The notes beneath the pieces were generated by a model, which made no database searches, was not told where the DNA came from, and worked only from the letters and a program-made list of their open reading frames with translations. Of a DNA stretch of 14,582 nt, positions 1 through 6,063 are shown one piece after another. Position 1 is the first letter of the stretch; the number at the start of each line of letters is the position of its first letter. The DNA comes from an uncultured Planctomycetaceae bacterium. GTDB lineage: Bacteria > Planctomycetota > Planctomycetia > Pirellulales > Lacipirellulaceae. A program made the translations under genes and the position numbers. The stretch is taken from contig CALMBE010000612.1 of assembly GCA_937860165.1 (NCBI GenBank), positions 1 to 14,582 of the forward strand. Reading direction: 5' to 3'.

Positions 1-53
1 TTCCGATCTAAAGCACATCGCGGGGTCGTGTTTAACTAATTCTTGCGTTGCGC

Positions 54-88
54 TTAATCCAAGAAGCCCGAAAGCTCCTGGCTGCGGC
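54..88. repeat. 35-bp direct repeat, distal copy of the rpoD 3' end
   Basis: These 35 bases are identical to 653-687, which encode the last residues of RpoD ([11 protein letters not shown]) and its TAA stop. The match ends sharply on both sides: base 53 differs from 652, and 89 differs from 688. The repeat lies after the two small genes that follow rpoD, so the two copies bracket a 599-bp period. This is what integration into a gene end by site-specific recombination leaves behind, with one copy restoring the coding end and the other marking the far junction. A segmental duplication is the alternative. No integrase is present in the window. Confidence 0.9.
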
Positions 89-97
89 CTTTAGTCT

Positions 98-370
98 CTA
101 GACTGCTAATTCCTGATTGATCCGATCAAAAACTGGAGCTTCGGCTGGTTCAACGCGAAGGACAGTGAACCCAGCTTTTCCCACGTCAGCGATTGCAGAG
201 CGGACTGCCGATTCTAGGGCAATGGCCTCACGCGAAAATCCGATGGCGGCAACTCCATTGCTGGAAAATACCGTTCCATCATCGCAACCCGCCTCGTAGA
301 GAGATTCCACCATTTCACTATCCGACTGACCTACGCTTCCCAAGATCAAAATGAATTCGTAAGTGTTCAT
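98..370 (-). CDS. small conserved protein, second gene of a TA-like pair
   Basis: This 90-residue protein begins MNTYEFILILG and contains YEAGCDDGT (about 26-34), GVAAIGFSREA and a region near SAIADVGKAGF. From memory, this pattern fits a family of small proteins often encoded beside the 73-aa protein found just upstream here; longer members carry a C-terminal helix-turn-helix after this domain. That helix-turn-helix is absent here, and the protein ends shortly after the FTVLRVEP strand with INQELAV. The gene follows its partner after a 52-bp gap on the same strand and probably shares its transcript. The biochemical role is unknown; a role as the antitoxin-like partner is inference. The ATG at 370 has only a weak AAGG upstream. 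Confidence 0.7.
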   Translation of the reverse strand: MNTYEFILILGSVGQSDSEMVESLYEAGCDDGTVFSSNGVAAIGFSREAIALESAVRSAIADVGKAGFTVLRVEPAEAPVFDRINQELAV

Positions 371-422
371 TTTCTAAGAACCTTAGTGCTTTCTCAATTG
401 AATAATTAGGCGTTGCCGAATA

Positions 423-644
423 TTAGTGTGTGCAACGTGCTACTTGACGGCGAATCCAGTTGGCGTGGTTCTCGGGGTTTTTCGGCGTGCTAAACACATG
501 GACAATACATCCAACGCGGCTGGATTCCGGGCAGTACAAAGTGCCAAAGGCGTGAGCCCGCGGCCCAGCTTTTTCAAACCGCCAACCCAATTCTTCCGCT
601 TGCTCGATAGCAGCGCGGATATGTTTGTCGGGATGGTGTGCCAT
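423..644 (-). CDS. small HicA-like protein, first gene of a TA-like pair
   Basis: This 73-residue protein starts MAHHPDKHIRAA and contains GWRFEKAGPRAHAFG, LYCPES, GCIVHVFSTPKNPENHA and a terminal RRQVARCTH. The conserved HPDK, GWR, HAxG, LYCP and STPxNPxNHA pattern is one I recognise from a family of small proteins encoded next to the 90-aa type downstream; its compact basic fold recalls HicA mRNA interferases, but this is a resemblance and not a proven assignment. The ATG at 644 is preferred to a TTG one codon earlier. It starts only 8 bases after the rpoD stop codon, without a clear ribosome-binding site, so it is probably expressed by read-through from rpoD or depends on a promoter inside the rpoD end. 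Confidence 0.75.
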   Translation of the reverse strand: MAHHPDKHIRAAIEQAEELGWRFEKAGPRAHAFGTLYCPESSRVGCIVHVFSTPKNPENHANWIRRQVARCTH

Positions 645-652
645 CAAACTTT

Positions 653-687
653 TTAATCCAAGAAGCCCGAAAGCTCCTGGCTGCGGC
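653..687. repeat. 35-bp direct repeat, proximal copy (coding end of rpoD)
   Basis: This is the coding copy of the duplicated 35 bases found again at 54-88. It covers the last 11 codons of rpoD and its stop codon. If the region is an insertion, this copy keeps the RpoD C-terminus intact, as attachment sites at gene ends usually do. Confidence 0.9.
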
Positions 688-2227
688 TGGGTTGCTGCAA
701 TTTGCGGACGGCCTTGGCTTCGATCTGCCGAATACGCTCGCGGGTCACTTTGAAAATGTGGCCCACTTCTTCCAAGGTGTAGCTGTAACCATCACCCAGG
801 CCGTAACGGAGCTTGATGATCTCGCGCTCGCGGTAGCTGAGGGTCTTGAGCACCTTAGTGATCCGAGTACGCAACATTTCCTGCGCAGCACCGACGGCGG
901 GGCTCTCGGCACCCGAATCGGGGAGGAGGTCGCCGAAGTGGCTGTCTTCGCTATTGCCCACGGGACGATCCAAGCTGATCGGATAGCGACTCATCGCCAA
1001 CACCCGCCGCGCTTCGTCGACGGAACATTCCGCTGCCCGTGCGGTTTCTTCGATCGTCGGCTCGCGGCCCAAACGCTGGAGCAACGCCCGCGACACGTTC
1101 CGCACGCGGCTCATGGTTTCGACCATGTGGACCGGGATGCGAATCGTGCGGCTTTGGTCGGCCACGGCGCGAGTGATCGCCTGACGAATCCACCAAGTCG
1201 CGTAAGTGCAGAACTTGAAACCCCGGCGATATTCGAACTTGTCGACCGCCCGCATCAGGCCCGCGTTGCCTTCCTGAATCAGATCCAGGAAGCTCAGGCC
1301 ACGGTTGCGATACTTCTTGGCAATCGAAACCACCAAGCGCAGGTTCCCTTCCGAGAGACCACGCTTGGCCTGCTGGTAGCGCGAAAAAACCTCGCGCAGA
1401 TAATTCACGCGATGCCGCAAGCTGGCAGGGGTCTCCTGGGTCATCCGCAGAATGTTGCGGAACTCGACCAACAGCGGTTTCCGCTCGGAAAGCGGGCGAC
1501 GATCTTTTTTCATCTGCCCGAGTTGCTTCTTGAGTTCATCAACGCGCCGGCTAAATTCTTCGAGCGGGGCGATCATCGCCTCGATCCGCTGGGTTCGCAG
1601 TCCCAATTCTTCGATCAACATCACCGCCCGGCGGCGACGCTGTCCGAGTCGATTCCACGCCGCTTTGCGGAGCACGGGTTTGGCGCTCTTGCTCGTGGCG
1701 AGGCGATAGTCCTCTTCGTTGCGCTGGAGCAGGATTTCCAGGGTCCGGAGATTGTGCGGCAAACGGCCCAGGATTTGTTCTTTTTCCAGGCAGTCGGTCA
1801 CCGACACTTGCACCGTGCGATCAAACGGCAATTCGCCCCGATGCACCCGGCTGAGCACCTTGTAGGCGACGCGGATTACATAGTCGCAGGCCAACAGTCG
1901 ACGGCGAAACGCAGTCCGGGTGTGCTCGATGCGACGTGCCAGGCTGATTTCCTGCTGCCGGGTCAGGAGTGGAATCTCGCCCATTTGCGTCAGATACATC
2001 CGCACGGGGTCGTCCGACCAAGATTCCATTTCGAGGCTTTCGCCCTCGAACTCTTCATCGGCATCGGCATCGAGTTCGGCTTCCTTCGCGTCGTTGGTCA
2101 AATCAAGCGGCAGATCGTCGTCATCGATTTCCGGAGCGTCCCCGAGACCTTTGGTGTCAAAGTCTTTCTCGACATCGGCGACATTCGTGTCATCGTCTAA
2201 TTCGTGATCCAATAATGCGTCGTACAA
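653..2227 (-). CDS. rpoD: primary RNA polymerase sigma factor (sigma-70, RpoD/SigA)
   Basis: This 524-residue protein directs RNA polymerase to housekeeping promoters. The N-terminus (1-70) is very acidic, rich in Asp and Glu, in place of a classical region 1.1. Region 1.2 begins at [18 protein letters not shown] (72-89). A long spacer (about 105-285) precedes region 2, with [17 protein letters not shown] (294-310), [21 protein letters not shown] and the -10-recognition helix [14 protein letters not shown] (341-354). Region 3 is about 365-450. Region 4.2 includes [20 protein letters not shown] (483-502), the -35-binding helix-turn-helix, and the protein ends in SGFLD. The intact regions 2.4 and 4.2 imply standard TTGACA/TATAAT-type promoters here. 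The start is a TTG with a GAGGAG site 7 bases upstream. Two small genes follow immediately, inside a cassette bounded by duplicates of this gene's end. Confidence 0.97.
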   Translation of the reverse strand: MYDALLDHELDDDTNVADVEKDFDTKGLGDAPEIDDDDLPLDLTNDAKEAELDADADEEFEGESLEMESWSDDPVRMYLTQMGEIPLLTRQQEISLARRIEHTRTAFRRRLLACDYVIRVAYKVLSRVHRGELPFDRTVQVSVTDCLEKEQILGRLPHNLRTLEILLQRNEEDYRLATSKSAKPVLRKAAWNRLGQRRRRAVMLIEELGLRTQRIEAMIAPLEEFSRRVDELKKQLGQMKKDRRPLSERKPLLVEFRNILRMTQETPASLRHRVNYLREVFSRYQQAKRGLSEGNLRLVVSIAKKYRNRGLSFLDLIQEGNAGLMRAVDKFEYRRGFKFCTYATWWIRQAITRAVADQSRTIRIPVHMVETMSRVRNVSRALLQRLGREPTIEETARAAECSVDEARRVLAMSRYPISLDRPVGNSEDSHFGDLLPDSGAESPAVGAAQEMLRTRITKVLKTLSYREREIIKLRYGLGDGYSYTLEEVGHIFKVTRERIRQIEAKAVRKLQQPSRSQELSGFLD

Positions 2228-2234
2228 GTAAGTA

Positions 2235-2240
2235 CTCCTC
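2235..2240 (-). promoter_or_regulatory. ribosome-binding site for rpoD
   Basis: GAGGAG on the minus strand, 7 bases before the TTG codon at 2227. It is the best Shine-Dalgarno match in the window and decides the TTG start, since no ATG of similar quality lies nearby in frame. A TTG start with a strong site may set a fixed translation rate for this key gene. Confidence 0.75.
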
Positions 2241-2586
2241 GATTACAAAAAGATCAAAAAAGTGATTTTTAGAAAGCAAATAAATCGGTGCAGGTCACAC
2301 GACGATCCTAAAGAAACCAGACTCTAAGATCGCAGACCTAACGAACACTGAGTTTCAACGAACTGACCGCACAGGCGACTGACGGGTAGGCTGCCAGCGG
2401 CAAGAACTTCCACGGCAACGCACAAACGCCGCCAGCAAGAATCCAGCGATTCTGCCCACTCGCACCGAGATACTGATCTAACAGGTGCCACAGCAATCGC
2501 CGCTCGAACCAAAAACAACCGAACAAATAAACCAGTCGGCAGTAACAAGAGTTCCCCCTACAACAAATTCCCCTCCGAAGCAGTTC

Positions 2587-2626
2587 GTGTCAGAATGGTT
2601 TGTCTTAAGACAACTAATTCTAACAC
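2587..2626. promoter_or_regulatory. 40-bp imperfect palindrome, possible operator
   Basis: The two 20-base arms match at 16 positions when one is reverse-complemented. The perfect 14-base core is TTGTCTTAAGACAA, and the outer ends are GTGT(T/C)AGAAT. It lies about 360 bp upstream of rpoD. The lack of a loop argues for a protein-binding site on DNA rather than an RNA hairpin. Which gene it controls is unclear. Confidence 0.45.
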
Positions 2627-2815
2627 CAATCAATTCAGAGGCTTATGTGATCCACAATTTGGAAAAAAATTACGTTTGACCTAATAGCGCGGCGCAACAC
2701 ACCGCGGTACTACCTCGTTGCAAGTTGCCCAATGTTCACAGCTTAAGGCGACTAACCGAGCTGTTGGCAGAAATCAGAATCAATCGCTCAAGTTTCATTG
2801 CTCTAGTTTTGTAGC

Positions 2816-2835
2816 GGCCTGAAACAAATCAGGCC
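2816..2835. repeat. perfect small hairpin GGCCTGA/TCAGGCC
   Basis: A 7-bp perfect stem with the 6-base loop AACAAA on the plus strand. No T-run follows on either strand, so it is not a standard intrinsic terminator. It could belong to a folded transcript of the gene-free region. Confidence 0.5.
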
Positions 2836-3348
2836 AAGCTTCCTACGCAACACCCAAGGCAATGGTTGGCCTGGATCGACTGCGTCGGAGAAAATTGCTT
2901 CCAAGAAAACTGAGAAACCTCATCTGCTGCCCCAAGCCAGGAAGGTCCTTCTCGATCCGGAGCTCCCAATCTGGTGGAGCCCAATCCCCTCAGAAAAAAA
3001 CCGTGGGAAACACCTCGGGGCAAGAAATATGCACGCACTTGCCTCGGATAAACCGCTCTCGGATCCCAAGACCCAACTAACCCCTGGGACGACAGCCAGC
3101 AAGATTTGCCAATTGGCTCGAGGCCACCTAGTTAGTCAGAACGACCCATCGGGAATGTCCGAAGGAGGCCTTCAATGACCCTGGTGTGCAACTTCGATTT
3201 GCGTGCGTCTGGCTTCTGGGGGGAGTATTTTGAGAATCGGGGAGAACCTAACACCTTCAACCCTATAATTTTACTCACCAAGGGAGACCCGTCTAGTCCC
3301 TTTTTGACAAAAAACTTGACAAGCGTGAAAGCCAGTCCGGGAACGTGG

Positions 3349-3367
3349 ATGCTAAACCGCAAGCGGC
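3349..3367. repeat. 19-bp inverted repeat, left arm
   Basis: ATGCTAAACCGCAAGCGGC on the plus strand is the exact reverse complement of 4651-4669. It contains the small palindrome CCGCAAGCGG. The two arms lie about 1.3 kb apart and bracket the Cys-repeat gene, each with heptamer repeats on the inner side. It may be a dispersed palindromic repeat of the genome or the end of a mobile unit. Confidence 0.8.
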
Positions 3368-3390
3368 AGGGGCCAGATTGCCCCCGAGAA

Positions 3391-3411
3391 CGGACCACGG
3401 ACTACGGACCA
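3391..3411. repeat. heptamer tandem repeat (CGGACCA type)
   Basis: Three consecutive 7-base units: CGGACCA, CGGACTA, CGGACCA. They overlap the stop codon of the 3402-4682 gene, so that gene's last residues come from repeat DNA. A related array, in the opposite orientation, lies at 4619-4646, and a different heptamer at 13489-13509. Confidence 0.75.
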
Positions 3412-4682
3412 CCCCCTACCGTCCACTCACCCCACCCCGATTCCTCCACAGCTGTCCAACCCTGTGAAAATCGCCCCGAGATCGCCAGATGGCGAATCGC
3501 GAGCGTTTCCTTGTCGACCACCACCAGAATTCGCTTCGTAAACCTTGATCCCTGGGCAATATAGACCTGCAGGGTCTCGGCCAATTTCCAGTGACTCCAG
3601 CGTTCTAAGGCAGGGTGTTCCCCCAAGATCCATGACAGACGGGGGTCCGCTTGGTTCACTTTTTCCAAGTTGCGACAGGCGAGGCAAGCGAGCTCGTCTA
3701 CCTGCGTCAATGAAACAGCTTGACGACAAACCGGGCAAGTCGTGAACTGATTGGTGAGCGTCGGTCGGCCCGAGACGGGACAAGGCTGCGTGAATTCCCG
3801 TTTCACCAGTTTGCCGGTCACACTACATGGGGTTAACTCGCTCCGCAATCGCCGCTGGCCGGTAAGTTCGCACTTGGCAATGGCTTCGGCGGCGTCGAGT
3901 TTGCCGTCGTCGGTCGTGGCTAGGTGAAAAGTTACCGTTCCCGAGTGTTCGGCCACATAGGGTTTGGGAACCAGGGTTTTCACCCAGTCGGAAAAGGGGA
4001 GCGAGGCGGATTGCTCGCCGATCGTGAAATTCAGTTGCCCGCTTACCCGCTTGACCCAAATCACGGTACAGAGCAGGGGGTCGGCAGCCACGGCCTGTGG
4101 ATCGCGGCTACTCGAGGCTTTGGCGGCAACGCGGTTGCCTGCGGCAAGGAGCGACTGAAGCGCGTCCTGTTCCATTCGGGGAGGAGACTTTCCGATGGGT
4201 TCGAGATCGAGCAATCCCAACTCCCGGACTAACTGGTCGCTTACAGAAGATCCGTCACCGCGGAGGAACATGTGACGCACTTCGGCGGGATCTTCGGGAC
4301 TGAGATAACTCATCCGCAAAAAGGGAAAATCCGCAAGTTGGCAACCTCCCAGATGCGATTTGCCACCCTCGACTTCATACGCAGCAAACAGCCGCTGAGC
4401 GATGTCGTTGACCGTCACTCCTTGCTCGCGCGGGCGGGCGTGGATCGCCAAGCCGTGCTCACGAATTGTTTCGACCAGCGCCGCCAGAGAAATGTCGGCC
4501 TGACGAGTCGCGTCGACTCCCAATTGAGCGCAGATCCAGCGGCGAAAACCAGCGAATGATTCTCGATGATTGGTGTCAGGAACAATCGGCGATGTGGTTT
4601 GGGTGAGCAAGGGAGGGGGTCCGTTGTCCGTTGTCAGTGGTGAGTTTCCCGCCGCTTGCGGTTTAGCATGCCCCATTCTCAT
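3402..4682 (-). CDS. unknown protein with a 15-residue Cys repeat (putative zinc-binding)
   Basis: I do not recognise a named family. The longest reading is 426 residues. Residues 1 to about 26 and the last dozen are encoded by repeat DNA, so the true start may be later, for example the TTG at codon 25; no Shine-Dalgarno site decides it. The middle (about 40-260) has no motif I can name. Residues 271-336 hold Cys at 271, 286, 301 and 316, exactly 15 apart, in CELTG, CSVTG, CPVSG and CPVC contexts, followed by CLAC (333-336). This suggests stacked zinc knuckles or beta-hairpin repeats. The segment FTKRILVVVDKETLAIRHLA (381-400) looks like a beta-rich domain. The gene begins 31 bp after the methyltransferase stop and may be cotranscribed with it. 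Confidence 0.7.
   Translation of the reverse strand: MRMGHAKPQAAGNSPLTTDNGPPPLLTQTTSPIVPDTNHRESFAGFRRWICAQLGVDATRQADISLAALVETIREHGLAIHARPREQGVTVNDIAQRLFAAYEVEGGKSHLGGCQLADFPFLRMSYLSPEDPAEVRHMFLRGDGSSVSDQLVRELGLLDLEPIGKSPPRMEQDALQSLLAAGNRVAAKASSSRDPQAVAADPLLCTVIWVKRVSGQLNFTIGEQSASLPFSDWVKTLVPKPYVAEHSGTVTFHLATTDDGKLDAAEAIAKCELTGQRRLRSELTPCSVTGKLVKREFTQPCPVSGRPTLTNQFTTCPVCRQAVSLTQVDELACLACRNLEKVNQADPRLSWILGEHPALERWSHWKLAETLQVYIAQGSRFTKRILVVVDKETLAIRHLAISGRFSQGWTAVEESGWGEWTVGGGP
4619..4646. repeat. heptamer tandem repeat (GTCCGTT type)
   Basis: Four 7-base units: GTCCGTT, GTCCGTT, GTCAGTG, GTGAGTT. They read through the apparent N-terminus of the Cys-repeat protein as the low-complexity SPLTTDNGPP segment, which suggests that this part is not a conserved coding region. 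They are the inverted counterpart of the array at 3391-3411. Confidence 0.7.
4651..4669. repeat. 19-bp inverted repeat, right arm
   Basis: Exact reverse complement of 3349-3367. It lies within the first codons of the longest reading of the Cys-repeat gene, just downstream of its ATG at 4682. Confidence 0.8.
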
Positions 4683-4713
4683 CCAATCTGCGTACCCTGC
4701 GAAGTCCCAAAAA

Positions 4714-5502
4714 TCAGGGCTTCTTTTTCAATATGTAAACCACGTCCTCGGTGCCAGGACCGACTTTAATTGGCGAGTCGATGTCGTAACCAAAGTCGTA
4801 GACTTGAGTTACTTCAAATTCTGAGACGCTCGCCAGGAGGTTTTTAAGCTGGCCTGCCGAATAGGTGCGAAACACGACTCGGTCCTCGATACGGAACTGC
4901 TTGGTCGGCGAATACACGTCGAAGCTCATCCCGACTTCTTCCCGACGGCGTCGCCGGTCGCAGTCGATGACCCACAGATGCGACAGAACCGCCAAATTGC
5001 CCCGCCGCGCGGCCCAGCGTTCTTCCTGCAATGCTTCGCCCCGAGTCGGTGTGAGGTGCAATCCGAGCACGTAGATTCCACCAGGCCGCAGCGCGCGGGC
5101 GACACACCGCAAATGGTCTTCCGCCTGCTTCTGAGTCCCCAGGTGACGAAAGCTGTTGATCGTGTTAAACGCGGCATCGATTGGCTGCCGGACCGCGAAG
5201 TCGCACATGTCGCCCACCTGGGCCGTGGGACGAAACCCAGCACGCACCAAGCGCGCGTTGCAGAAGTCAACCGCCAGCGGATTGAGATCGACGCCCCCCA
5301 CTTTGAACCCCGCCTGCGCAAACTTCACCAGTAACCGGCCCGTGCCACAGGCAGGTTCAAACACGCGGCGCACTTTGCCGCTGGCATGTTTGACAAAACA
5401 CGCCCGGAGAAACTCGAATTCAGCTTTCCAGTCGCTGCCATAGACGAGATCGTAGTATTTGGGAAAGTCGTACAGGCTGGCATGGGTGGTGGGGAGAGTC
5501 AT
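4714..5502 (-). CDS. class I SAM-dependent methyltransferase
   Basis: This 262-residue protein has the Rossmann-type methyltransferase core. Motif I is VFEPACGTGRLLVKFA (47-62). The acidic residue binding the SAM ribose is in GVDLNP (70-75). GDMCDF (98-102) contacts the adenine, and FNTINSFRHL (112-121) occupies motif IV. RALRPGGIYVLGLHL (136-150) is motif V. After this, WVIDCDRRRRREEVGMSFDVY and the C-terminal strands ending DVVYILKKK fit the substrate-side extension of the Methyltransf_25-like group. The substrate cannot be told. The gene starts at an ATG with no clear Shine-Dalgarno site and lies 31 bp upstream of the Cys-repeat gene on the same strand, so a shared transcript is likely. 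Confidence 0.9.
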   Translation of the reverse strand: MTLPTTHASLYDFPKYYDLVYGSDWKAEFEFLRACFVKHASGKVRRVFEPACGTGRLLVKFAQAGFKVGGVDLNPLAVDFCNARLVRAGFRPTAQVGDMCDFAVRQPIDAAFNTINSFRHLGTQKQAEDHLRCVARALRPGGIYVLGLHLTPTRGEALQEERWAARRGNLAVLSHLWVIDCDRRRRREEVGMSFDVYSPTKQFRIEDRVVFRTYSAGQLKNLLASVSEFEVTQVYDFGYDIDSPIKVGPGTEDVVYILKKKP

Positions 5503-5541
5503 CGTGAATTGCAGGGTGGTGATGGAAACTAACAGGGCCGA

Positions 5542-5715
5542 TCAGTTTTTCACTTTGCAGTTGGTTAGCCAGCACCGTTCCGGTGCCGCATGATATGGTT
5601 TACTCGAATAGCCCGGCATCGGAACGATGCCGGCTAACACCAGATGGGGAAGGACCTCGATTTGGTCAATGAGGAGCAGATAAAGCAGCGGAGAACTATC
5701 AGCAACGACGAGCAT
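5542..5715 (-). pseudogene. truncated PIN-domain toxin (DUF3368-like), partner of UPF0175
   Basis: An ATG 6 bases after the UPF0175 stop opens a 57-codon frame. Its first 25 residues, MLVVADSSPLLYLLLIDQIE followed by VLPHL, match the N-terminus of DUF3368 PIN proteins: the beta strand, the metal-binding Asp6 and the xSSPL turn are there. From codon 26 on, the reading enters the palindromic repeat at 5563-5641 and gives unrelated residues until the TGA at 5542-5544. The rest of the PIN domain, including the other acidic residues of the active site, is missing. The usual gene order for this TA type, antitoxin then toxin, is kept. The fragment cannot be an active nuclease; it looks like a toxin killed by arrival of the repeat, or by a deletion ending at it. 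Confidence 0.8.
5563..5641. repeat. REPIN-like palindromic repeat
   Basis: Two hairpins in opposite orientation: GCACCG/CGGTGC with a TTC loop (5572-5586), and CCGGCATCG/CGATGCCGG with a GAA loop (5613-5633). The outer arms GGTTAGCC and GGCTAACACC also pair, so the whole 79 bp is an imperfect palindrome with about 22 of 26 arm positions complementary. Two small palindromes in inverted order is the architecture of REPIN elements moved by RAYT transposases. No such transposase is in the window. It replaces the body of the PIN toxin gene. Confidence 0.75.
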
Positions 5716-5721
5716 AGATTC

Positions 5722-5985
5722 TCAGTCGCTTAGATTTTGAAGCGTTTCAACATCCGCCTGCAAGTCTTCCACCGAATAATTGCGGACTACTTGGTGGTCT
5801 GCCAGCCACTTCTCCGCTGCCCAACGATCTTCAAGTCCCAGCAGCCTTCGCAGTGTACCCATGCCAAACTTACGTTCGGAGTATCCACGCACGGCCAATG
5901 CTTCCTTGGCAGCTTGTCCCAAGTCACCAAAAGCAATTTGGAGTTCGTGCTGCAAGTCGTTGGGTAGTTCAAAAGAGACGGTCAT
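5722..5985 (-). CDS. UPF0175 family antitoxin
   Basis: This 87-residue protein, MTVSFELPNDLQHELQIAFG onward, has the pattern of UPF0175 (PF03683): an N-terminal beta strand, DLGQAAKEALAVRGYSERK, the helix-turn-helix-like segment MGTLRRLLGLEDRWAAEKWL, and a C-terminal SVEDLQADVETL helix. Such proteins are encoded upstream of DUF3368 PIN toxins and are regarded as their antitoxins. The ATG at 5985 is chosen over an upstream start at 6030 because the family begins here and because a promoter lies directly in front of it, giving a leaderless mRNA. The toxin that follows is truncated after 25 codons, so this antitoxin is now an orphan; it could still act on a related toxin elsewhere or simply be decaying. 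Confidence 0.9.
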   Translation of the reverse strand: MTVSFELPNDLQHELQIAFGDLGQAAKEALAVRGYSERKFGMGTLRRLLGLEDRWAAEKWLADHQVVRNYSVEDLQADVETLQNLSD

Positions 5986-5991
5986 CGGTGA

Positions 5992-6020
5992 AGTATAACA
6001 CGAAGGTTTGCGGATGCCAA
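5992..6020 (-). promoter_or_regulatory. leaderless promoter of the UPF0175 gene
   Basis: On the minus strand, -35 TTGGCA (6015-6020), a 17-bp spacer and -10 TATACT (5992-5997), then 6 bases (TCACCG) before the ATG at 5985. Transcription would start at or next to the A of the start codon. No Shine-Dalgarno site is present, which agrees. Confidence 0.7.
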
Positions 6021-6063
6021 TGATTACCAATTGCGGGTAGTGATACCGTTTGAAAATTCTAGG

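Larger units (their letters stand above)
2241..3401. other. long gene-free region upstream of rpoD
   Basis: About 1.16 kb with only short open frames of unconvincing composition on either strand. Visible structures are an AT-rich stretch at 2241-2285 next to the rpoD start, a 40-bp imperfect palindrome at 2587-2626, a perfect 7-bp hairpin at 2816-2835, two TTGACA boxes 12 bp apart at 3304-3321, and a 19-bp repeat plus heptamers at 3349-3411. The rpoD promoter must lie here or further upstream, but I could not fix it. A structured RNA is possible: GC-rich paired-looking segments occur on the minus strand between about 2860 and 3180. I found no hallmark of SRP RNA, RNase P RNA, tmRNA or rRNA. 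Confidence 0.5.

Noticed and set aside
638..2200. 520-codon open frame on the plus strand opposite rpoD
   Set aside because: It is the exact antisense of an unmistakable sigma factor gene, and its product shows no recognisable motif. GC-rich coding DNA often leaves such open frames.
2485..2679. 64-codon plus-strand frame in the gap upstream of rpoD
   Set aside because: Low-complexity composition, no ribosome-binding site, and it crosses the 40-bp palindrome.
2816..2835. Hairpin considered as an intrinsic terminator
   Set aside because: No T-run follows the stem on either strand.
3304..3321. Two TTGACA boxes 12 bp apart on the plus strand
   Set aside because: Neither has a credible -10 box at 16-18 bp, and no gene follows in that direction.
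3175..3564. 129-codon plus-strand frame at the end of the Cys-repeat gene
   Set aside because: It runs from non-coding DNA into repeats and the antisense of the neighbouring gene, with no motif.
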